Part shown: in pieces, positions 31,694 through 38,134 of the stretch
How positions within the stretch are numbered: position 1 is the stretch's first letter
How the letters are laid out: every line of letters starts with the position of its first letter
Source of the DNA: a virus
Reading direction: 5' to 3' (one strand)
DNA: 41,685 nucleotides
Virus record (IMG/VR): IMGVR_UViG_3300012354_000006
Coordinates: 1 to 41,685 of that record
The notes under the pieces: model-generated
What the model was told of the DNA's origin: nothing
Seen by the model: the letters and a program-made list of their open reading frames with translations, nothing else
Database searches by the model: none
Position numbers and translations under genes: made by a program

Positions 31694-31930
31694 ATGAATA
31701 CGAACGAATTGACCAGCAAAGACCGTGAAGTGCTCTTACAGGCGTTCAAACAATTCCGCTCACACGATGACGAAAGAGATAGCGACTATAGCAATCGTGA
31801 TGAATTGGAGCGGAAGTTGGTAAATGGTGGAGAGTTGACGCGGGTGGACAAACATATGTTGCTCGTTGGGATTGCCAACGAGGTACCAGATCAGGATGTA
31901 TTCAACTACTTCAATAAGTTGCTAGGGTAG
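31694..31930 (+). CDS. Small acidic helical protein
   Basis: 78 residues with a GGGGAGA site. MNTNELTSKDREVLLQAFKQ, then a highly charged middle (RSHDDERDSDYSNRDELERK). Predicted helical; function unknown. Confidence 0.55.
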   Translation: MNTNELTSKDREVLLQAFKQFRSHDDERDSDYSNRDELERKLVNGGELTRVDKHMLLVGIANEVPDQDVFNYFNKLLG

Positions 31931-31939
31931 CAGTAGAAC

Positions 31940-31958
31940 GGGCGGTTCGATTCCGCCC
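31940..31958 (+). promoter_or_regulatory. Intercistronic hairpin 2
   Basis: GGGCGG (31940-31945) and CCGCCC (31953-31958) around TTCGATT, two bases before the AAAGGAG site of the gene at 31971. Sequence differs from hairpin 1 but shape and position match. Confidence 0.5.
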
Positions 31959-31970
31959 AAAGGAGTTGAA

Positions 31971-32228
31971 ATGGAGAAACAGTTTCTCAAAGTTGGCAGC
32001 AAGGTTTTCAACGTGAACCACATCACGATGATCGATCTGAACGAAGGTCGGTATGATCCTTCTGACGAAGTGTGGATAACGACGACGGATTGCACGGATG
32101 GACACTATATGGTCAAGAAACACACGCCGGAGGGCAAAGCGTTGATGGCCTGGCTCACAGACTCACAACGTTGTCAGGACGTGCTAGCGCCGCCGACAGA
32201 CGAGTCGGAATGGATACGTGAGGGATAG
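31971..32228 (+). CDS. Small hypothetical protein
   Basis: 85 residues with AAAGGAG. MEKQFLKVGSKVFNVNHITM is followed by VWITTTDCTDGHYMVKKHTP, a small alpha/beta pattern. No family recognised. Confidence 0.55.
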   Translation: MEKQFLKVGSKVFNVNHITMIDLNEGRYDPSDEVWITTTDCTDGHYMVKKHTPEGKALMAWLTDSQRCQDVLAPPTDESEWIREG

Positions 32229-32237
32229 TAGCACAGT

Positions 32238-32253
32238 GGCGGTTTCTGCCGCC
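32238..32253 (+). promoter_or_regulatory. Intercistronic hairpin 3
   Basis: GGCGG (32238-32242), loop TTTCTG, CCGCC (32249-32253); identical to hairpin 1 over 22 bases. It precedes ATG 32265 of the lipoprotein. Confidence 0.6.
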
Positions 32254-32264
32254 TGGGGGATATC

Positions 32265-32657
32265 ATGAAAAAACTTCTCGTCCTGGTCGGCTTCCTGGCC
32301 GTCCTTCTTACCGCGTGTGGCTCGCCAGGCGTAGCTACACCCACCGCCGATATCACCCAGACGGTGGCCTATCAACTGGCATTGATTGACGCACAGGGTG
32401 CTCCACCTGCTACGTCCACCGTAGCAAAGTATCAAAAAGTTCTTGATAGCCTGCACGACAAAACAGGCGACTCAGAGGCAGGGATCGCCAACGGGACGGT
32501 GGAAGGCCAGAAGATACTTCGCCAGGATGGCTACACGGGCGATGATCGCCTGTATACCCTGATGCAAGCATGCGACCAGGTGCTCACGAAGCAGGAGCAT
32601 CAGAAGTATGCCACGACTCTGGCGGAGCTGATCACCCTGATGGAAACCCCAAGTTAA
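32265..32657 (+). CDS. Phage-encoded lipoprotein
   Basis: 130 residues. MKKLLVLVGFLAVLLTACGS is a lipoprotein signal with lipobox LTAC, Cys18 the expected lipidation site. The mature part is polar (Thr/Ala/Gln-rich) with helices near residues 90-125. Lipoproteins in phage early regions often block superinfection; that role is plausible here but not shown. Confidence 0.7.
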   Translation: MKKLLVLVGFLAVLLTACGSPGVATPTADITQTVAYQLALIDAQGAPPATSTVAKYQKVLDSLHDKTGDSEAGIANGTVEGQKILRQDGYTGDDRLYTLMQACDQVLTKQEHQKYATTLAELITLMETPS

Positions 32658-32669
32658 AGGAAAAGAATC

Positions 32670-33320
32670 ATGACACAAACAGTACGGACCGTGAACATTC
32701 GCGGAAAAGACTATGTCGATGTTGCAGAGCGTGTCAGACTCTGCAACGCTGACCAGGGATTCTCGATGATTGGACAGGAGCGATACTCCATTGGGGAGCG
32801 CCATTTCTTCAGTGTGACGATCATCGTCAAGGATAAGCAGTACATTGGAGACGCTGAGATCAAGTTTGCGGCACCCAAGAACAGCCCTGATGGGACCAAC
32901 CCGGTAGAGTGTGCACAAACATCGGCGCTTGGCCGTGCGCTCGGGTTCGCTGGCTACGGGACACTTGAGTCTATCGCCAGTGCCGATGAAGTGCTCGCAG
33001 CGATCTCGGCGCAAGAGCACCCAACTGTACAAACTGCCAGCAATGGACAGCCACAAGAGAGACGCGTGGTAGATGCTGCACAGAACATACGTGCGTTGCC
33101 AGCTCCACAACCGGAGATCACGAATCTTGCAGACCAGCCAATCAATAGCGGACAGATGGATGCTATACGCCTGTTGTGCAAGAATCTAGGGCGCAATGTC
33201 CCAGATGGTGTGCAGCAACTGGATTTCCTGAAAGCAAAGGGGCTTATCCAGACCTTGACATCGGAATGGAATGTGGCCAGACAGAAGCAACAGAGCAATC
33301 GTGCTGCTGGTGCAAAGTAG
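32670..33320 (+). CDS. Possible recombination/annealing-type protein
   Basis: 216 residues. The N-terminal 110 residues (IRGKDYVDVAERVRLCNADQ; RHFFSVTIIVKDKQYIGDAE; CAQTSALGRALGFAGYGTLE) look like the compact Rad52/Erf-like annealing-protein pattern: strands, then a conserved GRAL helix. The linker is Gln/Pro-rich and the C-terminal 50 residues are a basic helix. A single-strand annealing or DNA-binding role is a guess from this resemblance; a plain hypothetical protein is the alternative. Confidence 0.45.
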   Translation: MTQTVRTVNIRGKDYVDVAERVRLCNADQGFSMIGQERYSIGERHFFSVTIIVKDKQYIGDAEIKFAAPKNSPDGTNPVECAQTSALGRALGFAGYGTLESIASADEVLAAISAQEHPTVQTASNGQPQERRVVDAAQNIRALPAPQPEITNLADQPINSGQMDAIRLLCKNLGRNVPDGVQQLDFLKAKGLIQTLTSEWNVARQKQQSNRAAGAK

Positions 33321-33326
33321 TGGGAC

Positions 33327-33343
33327 GCTGGCCCGATGCCAGC
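33327..33343 (+). promoter_or_regulatory. Intercistronic hairpin 4
   Basis: GCTGGC (33327-33332), loop CCGAT, GCCAGC (33338-33343), then AAAGG and ATG 33360. Same architecture as hairpins 1-3 with a different stem. Confidence 0.5.
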
Positions 33344-33359
33344 AGAAAGGCAAAACACT

Positions 33360-33644
33360 ATGAGATGTCAGGCGTGTAAGGAGCAGCCTGCTATGTGGTC
33401 ATGGCAGCCCTTTGGACCCTCAGAGGGCGGTTCATTCGTTGCTCCTGGGAGTCATTACAGAGGCTTCCCTGTGGTTAAGGTATGCGGTGAGTGCAAGGAT
33501 AAGGCGCAGAAGAGGAAACAAGTGAATTTCTCCTATCAAGGCACCCTCTACACATTCGTAGATGGTGTCGTTGCCACCTGTACCAGCCGCTCAGGGCAGG
33601 AGGATGAAGCATTGCCGCAAGACATGCTTGATCACCCCTTCTAG
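33360..33644 (+). CDS. Small zinc-binding protein
   Basis: 94 residues from ATG 33360. MRCQACKEQPAMWSWQPFGP and KVCGECKDKAQKRKQ place two CxxC pairs about 40 residues apart, a likely zinc site. The C-terminal half is acidic. Function unknown. Confidence 0.6.
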   Translation: MRCQACKEQPAMWSWQPFGPSEGGSFVAPGSHYRGFPVVKVCGECKDKAQKRKQVNFSYQGTLYTFVDGVVATCTSRSGQEDEALPQDMLDHPF

Positions 33645-33655
33645 GAGCGGAGGAG

Positions 33656-34030
33656 ATGATGAAAGACTATCCCACGCTCAGAGACCAGATAGGCAACTGG
33701 TGCCGCCACTTCAATGGCGTCCAGAACGATACCTGTAGAGCAGGCGTTCCCTACGATTCGGTGAGAGTGCAGGAGAAACGGCTCCCTTGCTTCAAAAATC
33801 AAGGCTGCTCGCATCTCTGCGCTTCTGCCTCATTTCGAACGTCAGCAGAACTTGACGTAGAAGTAGCCAGGCAAGAAGCAGCAGCAGCGGCGTTTTTGAC
33901 AGAGTTGGCCGAGGGCAAGACGTGCCCACACTGCCACACACCAATTGAGAGCAGAGAACAGGTAGGGCGTTGTGTCTATAGCTATCCCTGTGGGTGTCGG
34001 CATCAGGGAACGCTCCCAAAGGAGAGATAA
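33656..34030 (+). CDS. Cys-rich zinc protein
   Basis: 124 residues with GGAGGAG. About eleven Cys (for example WCRHFNGVQNDTCRAG, FKNQGCSHLC, CPHCHTPIE, YPCGCRHQG) point to two or more zinc knuckles. The middle is helical (ARQEAAAAAFLTELAEG). Function unknown. Confidence 0.6.
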   Translation: MMKDYPTLRDQIGNWCRHFNGVQNDTCRAGVPYDSVRVQEKRLPCFKNQGCSHLCASASFRTSAELDVEVARQEAAAAAFLTELAEGKTCPHCHTPIESREQVGRCVYSYPCGCRHQGTLPKER

Positions 34031-34266
34031 TGTCAAGACCGAAACCACTTGTCCCCATAGTGCCCGTGGCGATACCATCCAGGAACACCTGTCCCTGTAC
34101 TCATGCCGACGCCGTGGTGTGTCTTGCCCGTCGACACGCGGCATCCCCCAACATGGTCAAGCTGCTGACCAACGGTCAAGGCTGTGTATGCGCCTGTCAT
34201 CGCGACGACAATGGTGCACAGATTGCACAGGAGCAGTGGCGTCCGATGAAAGTGAGCGTGAAATGA
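34030..34266 (+). CDS. Small Cys/His-rich protein
   Basis: 78 residues from ATG 34030 (TAATG overlap). SRNTCPCTHADAVVCLARRH and GQGCVCACHRDDNG hold two Cys/His clusters, likely zinc-binding. It overlaps both neighbours by a few bases. Function unknown. Confidence 0.55.
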   Translation: MSRPKPLVPIVPVAIPSRNTCPCTHADAVVCLARRHAASPNMVKLLTNGQGCVCACHRDDNGAQIAQEQWRPMKVSVK

Positions 34267-34550
34267 GCGAAGAAACGTATTCCTGGACTGCCTGGCTTGC
34301 CAGTGAGACCCACTGCAAGTTTCTGCAAATAGAGTTGGAGGAAGTACAAAGGAGCCATGAAGCGATCTCGATTGACCTAGCTGCATGGAAGCAGATCGCA
34401 GCCAATTCTACGCAATTGTTAGACGCGGCCCATGAGCAGCTAAAAGAGAAAGACAAGCAGATCGACTTCCTCAACTCACTTGTAGCTGTACGAGATCAGG
34501 AGATTGCACAGTTACGACAGCTTATAAAAGAAACGGAGAAACCATCATGA
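34263..34550 (+). CDS. Coiled-coil protein
   Basis: 95 residues from ATG 34263 (ATGA overlap). From residue 35 it is a heptad-rich coil (AAWKQIAANSTQLLDAAHEQ, then LKEKDKQIDFLNSLVAVRDQ). Length and position in a cluster of overlapping genes suggest an oligomerising adaptor. Function unknown. Confidence 0.6.
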   Translation: MSEETYSWTAWLASETHCKFLQIELEEVQRSHEAISIDLAAWKQIAANSTQLLDAAHEQLKEKDKQIDFLNSLVAVRDQEIAQLRQLIKETEKPS

Positions 34551-34738
34551 GTGAACTTTTAAAAGTCTCGGAGGTCGCAAAAGTATTGCGTTGCGATGAT
34601 ACAACCGTCCGTCGTTGGGTGAAACAAGGCGCATTGGAAGCCGTGGTGTTGCCCCATGCCAACGAGCGAGCGTCGTATCGTATCAAACGTGCGACCCTGG
34701 ACAAGATCCTGAAAGCGGGGCAGAACGGACATGGCTGA
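34547..34738 (+). CDS. MerR/excisionase-type HTH protein
   Basis: 63 residues. LLKVSEVAKVLRCDDTTVRR then WVKQGALEAVVLPHANERAS follows the HTH_17/excisionase pattern: helix, turn, recognition helix with RRWV, then a wing. Small proteins like this act as regulators or excisionases. It overlaps the coiled-coil genes on either side. Confidence 0.75.
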   Translation: MSELLKVSEVAKVLRCDDTTVRRWVKQGALEAVVLPHANERASYRIKRATLDKILKAGQNGHG

Positions 34739-34919
34739 GTCCATTGATATTCAGTCCCTCCTCTCGATGCTCGCAGGAGAGGCCAGCCGATTGCAGTCTG
34801 AGAATAAGCGCCTGCACGAGATCAACAATTACTTGGAGCGTGCATTGGAAGAACGCAAAGTGGACATGGCACGTATGGAGATGGAATTGAAAGCAGCACA
34901 GGAGGATACTCATGCATGA
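34731..34919 (+). CDS. Small coiled-coil protein
   Basis: 62 residues, nearly all coiled coil (LQSENKRLHEINNYLERALE, RKVDMARMEMELKAAQED). Overlaps the HTH gene by eight bases and the next gene by eight. Might partner with the HTH protein; this is inference. Confidence 0.55.
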   Translation: MAESIDIQSLLSMLAGEASRLQSENKRLHEINNYLERALEERKVDMARMEMELKAAQEDTHA

Positions 34920-35328
34920 GTGCCCATTTTGCAGAATCATGCTCCCCAACTTAGAGGATATGTGGAATCCGATTGGCCGAGGCTTTGACGGCTCCCCTGC
35001 CAGCGTTGGCGGTATCCGCTCCTGTGCCTGGTGTGCGTCCAATGCAGCTATCATGGACACGGCTCATACGATGTTGCAGCAGCTAGCGGAGCCGCTCACA
35101 GGCTTCTTTACGGCGCTCTCGTCTCTTCTTACGCTGTGCCAGGATTTTGTCTGTGAGAGTGATACAGAGTTCGTACAGCGTGGTACATTTTCGACAGAAG
35201 ACGCGCAAGTCAGTTTTGCACAGCAAGATCAGTTCCTGGTCATTCAGGAAGACGAGAATGGATGGCAAGTCATAACCAGCTACAGTAGCCAGGATCGGGA
35301 GGACTGGCTAGCGCAGTGGAGGTCATAG
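34912..35328 (+). CDS. Protein with N-terminal zinc-type Cys pairs
   Basis: 138 residues. MHECPFCRIMLPNLED and GGIRSCAWCASN place CxxC pairs at about positions 4-7 and 38-41. The rest is helical with a C-terminal strand region (QFLVIQEDENGWQVITSYSS). Function unknown. Confidence 0.6.
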   Translation: MHECPFCRIMLPNLEDMWNPIGRGFDGSPASVGGIRSCAWCASNAAIMDTAHTMLQQLAEPLTGFFTALSSLLTLCQDFVCESDTEFVQRGTFSTEDAQVSFAQQDQFLVIQEDENGWQVITSYSSQDREDWLAQWRS

Positions 35329-35331
35329 AGT

Positions 35332-35529
35332 ATGGAGCAACAATTTCATGACGGCGACATTGTGACTCTGCCACAATATCCCCGCACTCGTTTTTGTTTG
35401 TCAGAAGTGACAGACACCAGGGCGCGTTTTTTGCCAGTGAAGAAAGATGGCACACGCGATCGGAGATGGGATGTAGGCTTTAGCGGGAGTGTGCAGGTGC
35501 CTGGCATCTGCGTGATTGAGCGAGGCTAG
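35332..35529 (+). CDS. Small beta-rich protein
   Basis: 65 residues with GGAGGTC upstream. MEQQFHDGDIVTLPQYPRTR and FLPVKKDGTRDRRWDVGFSG are predicted strands, like a small SH3-type barrel. Function unknown. Confidence 0.5.
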   Translation: MEQQFHDGDIVTLPQYPRTRFCLSEVTDTRARFLPVKKDGTRDRRWDVGFSGSVQVPGICVIERG

Positions 35530-35583
35530 GGTCAGGCGGTTTTTTGTGGCCATACTATCGTTACTGCACATCCCACTATCCTT

Positions 35584-35612
35584 ATTATCGGTTGGACTCC
35601 CTTATCGATAAT
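35584..35612. repeat. Inverted repeat in the 35530-35659 gap
   Basis: ATTATCG (35584-35590) and CGATAAT (35606-35612) pair perfectly, 15 bases apart, in a 130-base gap without a gene. It could be an operator or weak RNA stem. No promoter boxes with good spacing were found next to it. Confidence 0.4.
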
Positions 35613-35659
35613 TTGGAAGATCCTGCGATGCTGCTGTGAAAGGAAACAAGGAAACACTG

Positions 35660-35977
35660 ATGGATTATGTACAAGCGACCCGGGACCTAAAAGAGCTTGT
35701 CGCCTCTTTTGTCCCAGGCGATACTGCGCGGGAGCAAGAGTATCGTGCAGGCATGGACTCGGGATTGAAGTTTGCTTCCTCGTGGCCGTGGATATCCTCG
35801 CCCGAGAAGTTAGATAAGGCGTTGCGGCGCAATGCCGATCTTCAGTTTGCAGGCAAAGGATACGGCCCCGTGTTTCTCCGTGGGGCATGGGAGGGCTATT
35901 TCTCACGTCGTGGAGGATGGCTCCCCTATCACATTGATGCTTGTCCGTGGGCTGAATATTCGTCAGTTGAACAATAA
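35660..35977 (+). CDS. Hypothetical protein
   Basis: 105 residues from ATG 35660, chosen for its AAGGAAA site; a GTG at 35636 is an in-frame alternative. MDYVQATRDLKELVASFVPG, then LQFAGKGYGPVFLRGAWEG. Mixed alpha/beta, no motif recognised. Confidence 0.55.
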   Translation: MDYVQATRDLKELVASFVPGDTAREQEYRAGMDSGLKFASSWPWISSPEKLDKALRRNADLQFAGKGYGPVFLRGAWEGYFSRRGGWLPYHIDACPWAEYSSVEQ

Positions 35978-35980
35978 AGA

Positions 35981-36009
35981 GTATCGTCGGGTCTTCCAAC
36001 CCGCGATAC
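35981..36009 (+). promoter_or_regulatory. Intercistronic hairpin 5
   Basis: GTATCG (35981-35986) pairs with CGATAC (36004-36009), with an inner GGGT/ACCC stem and a short loop, ahead of the gene starting near 36060. It lacks a T-tract. Like hairpins 1-4 it lies between two early genes, though farther from the start codon. Confidence 0.45.
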
Positions 36010-36059
36010 CTGTATGAGCAGCCACGCGCTGCATGCAGGAGGACCTGCGAAAGGATGAG

Positions 36060-36395
36060 ATGCTAGAACTTATGAGGAAACAAGTAGCCAGTTATGCAGA
36101 GGGAGTAAAATCCCTCGTAGAGATCAAAGATAACAACAAAGTGACATTTCCATCGGGAACACAGTACCGCTCTGAAACCGCCAGTGAGCCGGCGCAGATC
36201 ATGCACCGATGGATGGTGCCCTCGGGTCACATCCTGAGCTATACGGAGTTGGTCCACCCTGAAGAGATTGACTATCTCAAGAGTGTGGGACGCTACCAGG
36301 AACCCTGCCTGGTAGTTCACGAATCGCCAGAATCGCGGGCATCGAGCGCCGCCCGTGGATGGGAAACATGGGAGAAGGTGTTCGGGTTTGCGTAG
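36060..36395 (+). CDS. Hypothetical protein
   Basis: 111 residues from ATG 36060, which follows AAGGATG; an in-frame ATG at 36033 would add nine residues. MLELMRKQVASYAEGVKSLV is helical, and IMHRWMVPSGHILSYTELVH, then ESPESRASSAARGWETWEKV complete it. No family recognised. Confidence 0.55.
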   Translation: MLELMRKQVASYAEGVKSLVEIKDNNKVTFPSGTQYRSETASEPAQIMHRWMVPSGHILSYTELVHPEEIDYLKSVGRYQEPCLVVHESPESRASSAARGWETWEKVFGFA

Positions 36396-36433
36396 GCTTC
36401 GTCCCTCGCAACGTGTAACAAGAAAACGCAAAT

Positions 36434-36460
36434 CGCCAGCCCGGTGTGTTCAGGCTGGCG
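36434..36460. promoter_or_regulatory. Strong hairpin after the 36060 gene
   Basis: CGCCAGCC (36434-36441) and GGCTGGCG (36453-36460) form an eight-pair stem. The plus-strand side lacks a T-run, while the minus-strand side is followed by ATTTGCGTTTTC. It may slow plus-strand polymerase before the second promoter, or end minus-strand transcripts. Confidence 0.45.
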
Positions 36461-36579
36461 ACCCACGGAAATCTTAGTGTCATTCCTGCATTCAGACATG
36501 TGTCGCTCTATGCGACGTGCTCAGTATAGGTGTTGCTGATGAGCGTGTCAACCAGTTTTTCAGCGATGCGGAAATTGGT

Positions 36580-36625
36580 CTCGAAAAGACTTGACAAATG
36601 TGTACCCTTGGGGTACAATGGGTAC
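36580..36625 (+). promoter_or_regulatory. Second early promoter with palindromic operator
   Basis: TTGACA (36591-36596), 17 bases, TACAAT (36614-36619). The spacer and -10 hold the palindrome GTACCC-TTG-GGGTAC (36602-36616) and another GGGTAC at 36620-36625. Bases 36580-36598 repeat the upstream element of the promoter at 30335. It would drive the genes at 36639 and 37094. Confidence 0.8.
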
Positions 36626-36638
36626 ATGAGGTGAATAC

Positions 36639-37091
36639 ATGACAGACAAAACCAGGATCGGTTCTCTCACAGAGGACGAGCGCAACATTATTAATTTCCT
36701 TTCCGCTGATGAGAGGAAAGCAGCGTTATTGATTGCAGGGAGAAAGAAAATGCAAGTAGCTATGATGACCGATGAGCAACGTGAAGAGACAAATGAGCAG
36801 ATGAAACGCGATACCATGGAAGTAACTACGCTTTCAGAGCAAGATCCACAAACGGTACAATCCGCAAATCAGCGGTGGGGCGGGACGACCGATGGCACAC
36901 AGATGGCAGTGTGGCAGCAACTAGACGGCTTCTATGGCTGTCTTCAGGGAGCCATAGGTGGCAACTGGTTTGAAGGGGAGGATCAGGGTCCATATCCGCT
37001 CCGTAGCGACATAGAAGAAGTGCTACGTGATGACTATGAGAATCCAGAGGAAGAAGCAGACATATACCCAGAAGAAGAAAGTGAGAACTGA
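36639..37091 (+). CDS. Acidic early protein
   Basis: 150 residues with a GAGGTG site after the second promoter. MTDKTRIGSLTEDERNIINF, then KAALLIAGRKKMQVAMMTDE; the last 35 residues are very acidic (YENPEEEADIYPEEESEN). A short helical N-terminal domain could be DNA-interacting. Position right after a repressible promoter suggests an early regulator or antagonist of host functions; inference. Confidence 0.6.
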   Translation: MTDKTRIGSLTEDERNIINFLSADERKAALLIAGRKKMQVAMMTDEQREETNEQMKRDTMEVTTLSEQDPQTVQSANQRWGGTTDGTQMAVWQQLDGFYGCLQGAIGGNWFEGEDQGPYPLRSDIEEVLRDDYENPEEEADIYPEEESEN

Positions 37092-37093
37092 TC

Positions 37094-37405
37094 ATGTATA
37101 GCGAACAAACCTACGAACAAAATTGCGCAAGATGGTTGAATCCAACGCAGGAAGAGCTCCTCTCGTGGGGAGACAAGACTATTAAGAACGGTACCACCTA
37201 CCGAGAAATTAAAGCTTGTGTCCCTGGGGATGTTGCACTCAATCGCTATAACGCAGAGTTGCAGTCGGACGGCATTACATGGAAAGTTTTCCATATGTCA
37301 GAGGACGAGTTTTTGCAGAAATACCGCATGCATCATATGGTAAGCATTGGATTTAGGACGGTAGATATCTACCGTCCCGCTGATAGTCCCTACTGGCGAC
37401 GTTGA
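37094..37405 (+). CDS. Hypothetical protein, last gene of the early operon
   Basis: 103 residues, starting MYSEQTYEQNCARWLNPTQE, and YAYRMHHMVS-like aromatic segments near the end (QKYRMHHMVSIGFRTVDIYR). It lies just before the mini-CRISPR-like unit, whose promoter overlaps its last codons. No family recognised. Confidence 0.6.
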   Translation: MYSEQTYEQNCARWLNPTQEELLSWGDKTIKNGTTYREIKACVPGDVALNRYNAELQSDGITWKVFHMSEDEFLQKYRMHHMVSIGFRTVDIYRPADSPYWRR

Positions 37406-37430
37406 CAGTGATTAATTTGTGTGCTATTCT
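37402..37430 (+). promoter_or_regulatory. Promoter of the mini-CRISPR-like unit
   Basis: TTGACA (37402-37407), 17 bases, TATTCT (37425-37430). It is a perfect -35 with a reasonable -10, starting about 20 bases before the first degenerate repeat, with no ORF and no ribosome site downstream. The array thus has its own promoter. Confidence 0.65.
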
Positions 37431-37455
37431 CTTCTCTGTATCCACTGTAGCTAAT

Positions 37456-37715
37456 GGGTACAGAGAACTAGCCCGTTTGAGGATACTGCAAAAATGCACA
37501 TATAGAGCCGATTTGTTACATGTCGACTAGTTACAATGCCATCGATCCGTTTGAGGATACTGCAAACTTCTGTGAGCTGCAACCGGCGGACATGCGCCCA
37601 ATGTTACAATGCCATCGATCCGTTTGAGGATACTGCAAAGGACGTTGTTGTAAGTTACGTCTTGCCATGCCATTGGCCCGTGAGAGGGTACTGCAACGTG
37701 AGAGGGTACTGCAAC
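37456..37715 (+). CRISPR. Phage-borne mini-CRISPR-like array without cas genes
   Basis: Two identical 37-base repeats, R2 at 37530-37566 and R3 at 37603-37639, are separated by a unique 36-base spacer (37567-37602). R1, degenerate in its 5' half, ends at 37492 and is 37 bases (37493-37529) before R2. R4, diverged (about 27 of 37 match), spans about 37661-37697, and its last 18 bases are duplicated at 37697-37714. The repeats begin GTTACAATGCC and end GAGGATACTGCAAA. Stem ATCC-GTTTGA-GGAT in R2/R3 becomes GCCC-GTGAGA-GGGT in R4, so pairing is kept while bases change. Repeat and spacer sizes fit CRISPR; no cas gene is in the window, so function would depend on the host system. Confidence 0.75.
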
Positions 37716-37729
37716 CGAATAGCCGCTAA

Positions 37730-37766
37730 AACAAGCCTCCTGAACTATCCATTCAGGAGGCTTGTT
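37730..37766. terminator. Strong bidirectional terminator after the array
   Basis: AACAAGCCTCCTGAA (37730-37744) and TTCAGGAGGCTTGTT (37752-37766) form a 15-bp perfect stem with loop CTATCCA. On the plus strand TTT ends the stem; on the minus strand TTTT follows. It closes the array transcript and the minus-strand operon from the right. Confidence 0.9.
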
Positions 37767-37771
37767 TGTGT

Positions 37772-37990
37772 CTACACCTTTGGCGGTTCTGGCGTTATTG
37801 GCTGTGTCGCATTGCTCTGCGTCGGTTGCCAGCGGAACGCACCCGACAAGAACCAGAACGAGATGAGCGGTGAAGTCGCCGCAAACGCATCTTGTGGTGG
37901 CACGATATGCAGAACTAATAAGATCGTGATCATTGCAATGAAGGTGACCGAGATAATGAGTGTCGGTAACTCTTGTAGAAAGTTGTTCAT
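37772..37990 (-). CDS. Small single-span membrane protein
   Basis: 72 residues. LIISVTFIAMITILLVLHIV is a membrane span, and a polar Pro/Thr-rich tail follows. It is the last gene of the minus lysis operon, before the terminator. It may be an accessory lysis or entry-exclusion protein. The RBS (AAGGAC) is far from the ATG, so the start is uncertain. Confidence 0.5.
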   Translation of the reverse strand: MNNFLQELPTLIISVTFIAMITILLVLHIVPPQDAFAATSPLISFWFLSGAFRWQPTQSNATQPITPEPPKV

Positions 37991-38134
37991 AAGTGGTTAT
38001 GAGTCCTTCCGAATTGATTATGAGAGCAGAAGCTGGTATACTTCCTTTGTAACTTGAGTAACATTTTCTGATTCATTTCAAACGAAACGGTACCTGAGCG
38101 AACACGCCGTAAGTTGCTCGCTTCCCCCTTTCCT

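Noticed and set aside
32472-33110. 212-residue minus ORF
   Set aside because: Shadow of the lipoprotein and annealing-type genes; Cys/His-rich composition and no start signal.
35532-35999. 155-residue minus ORF
   Set aside because: Antisense to the 35660-35977 gene, with no ribosome site and unlikely composition.
36434-36460. Hairpin as a plus-strand terminator
   Set aside because: The stem is strong, but no T-run follows on the plus strand, so it was listed only as a structured site.
37536-38057. 173-residue plus ORF across the array and terminator
   Set aside because: It crosses the repeats, the 15-bp terminator and the opposite-strand membrane gene, so it is a chance frame.
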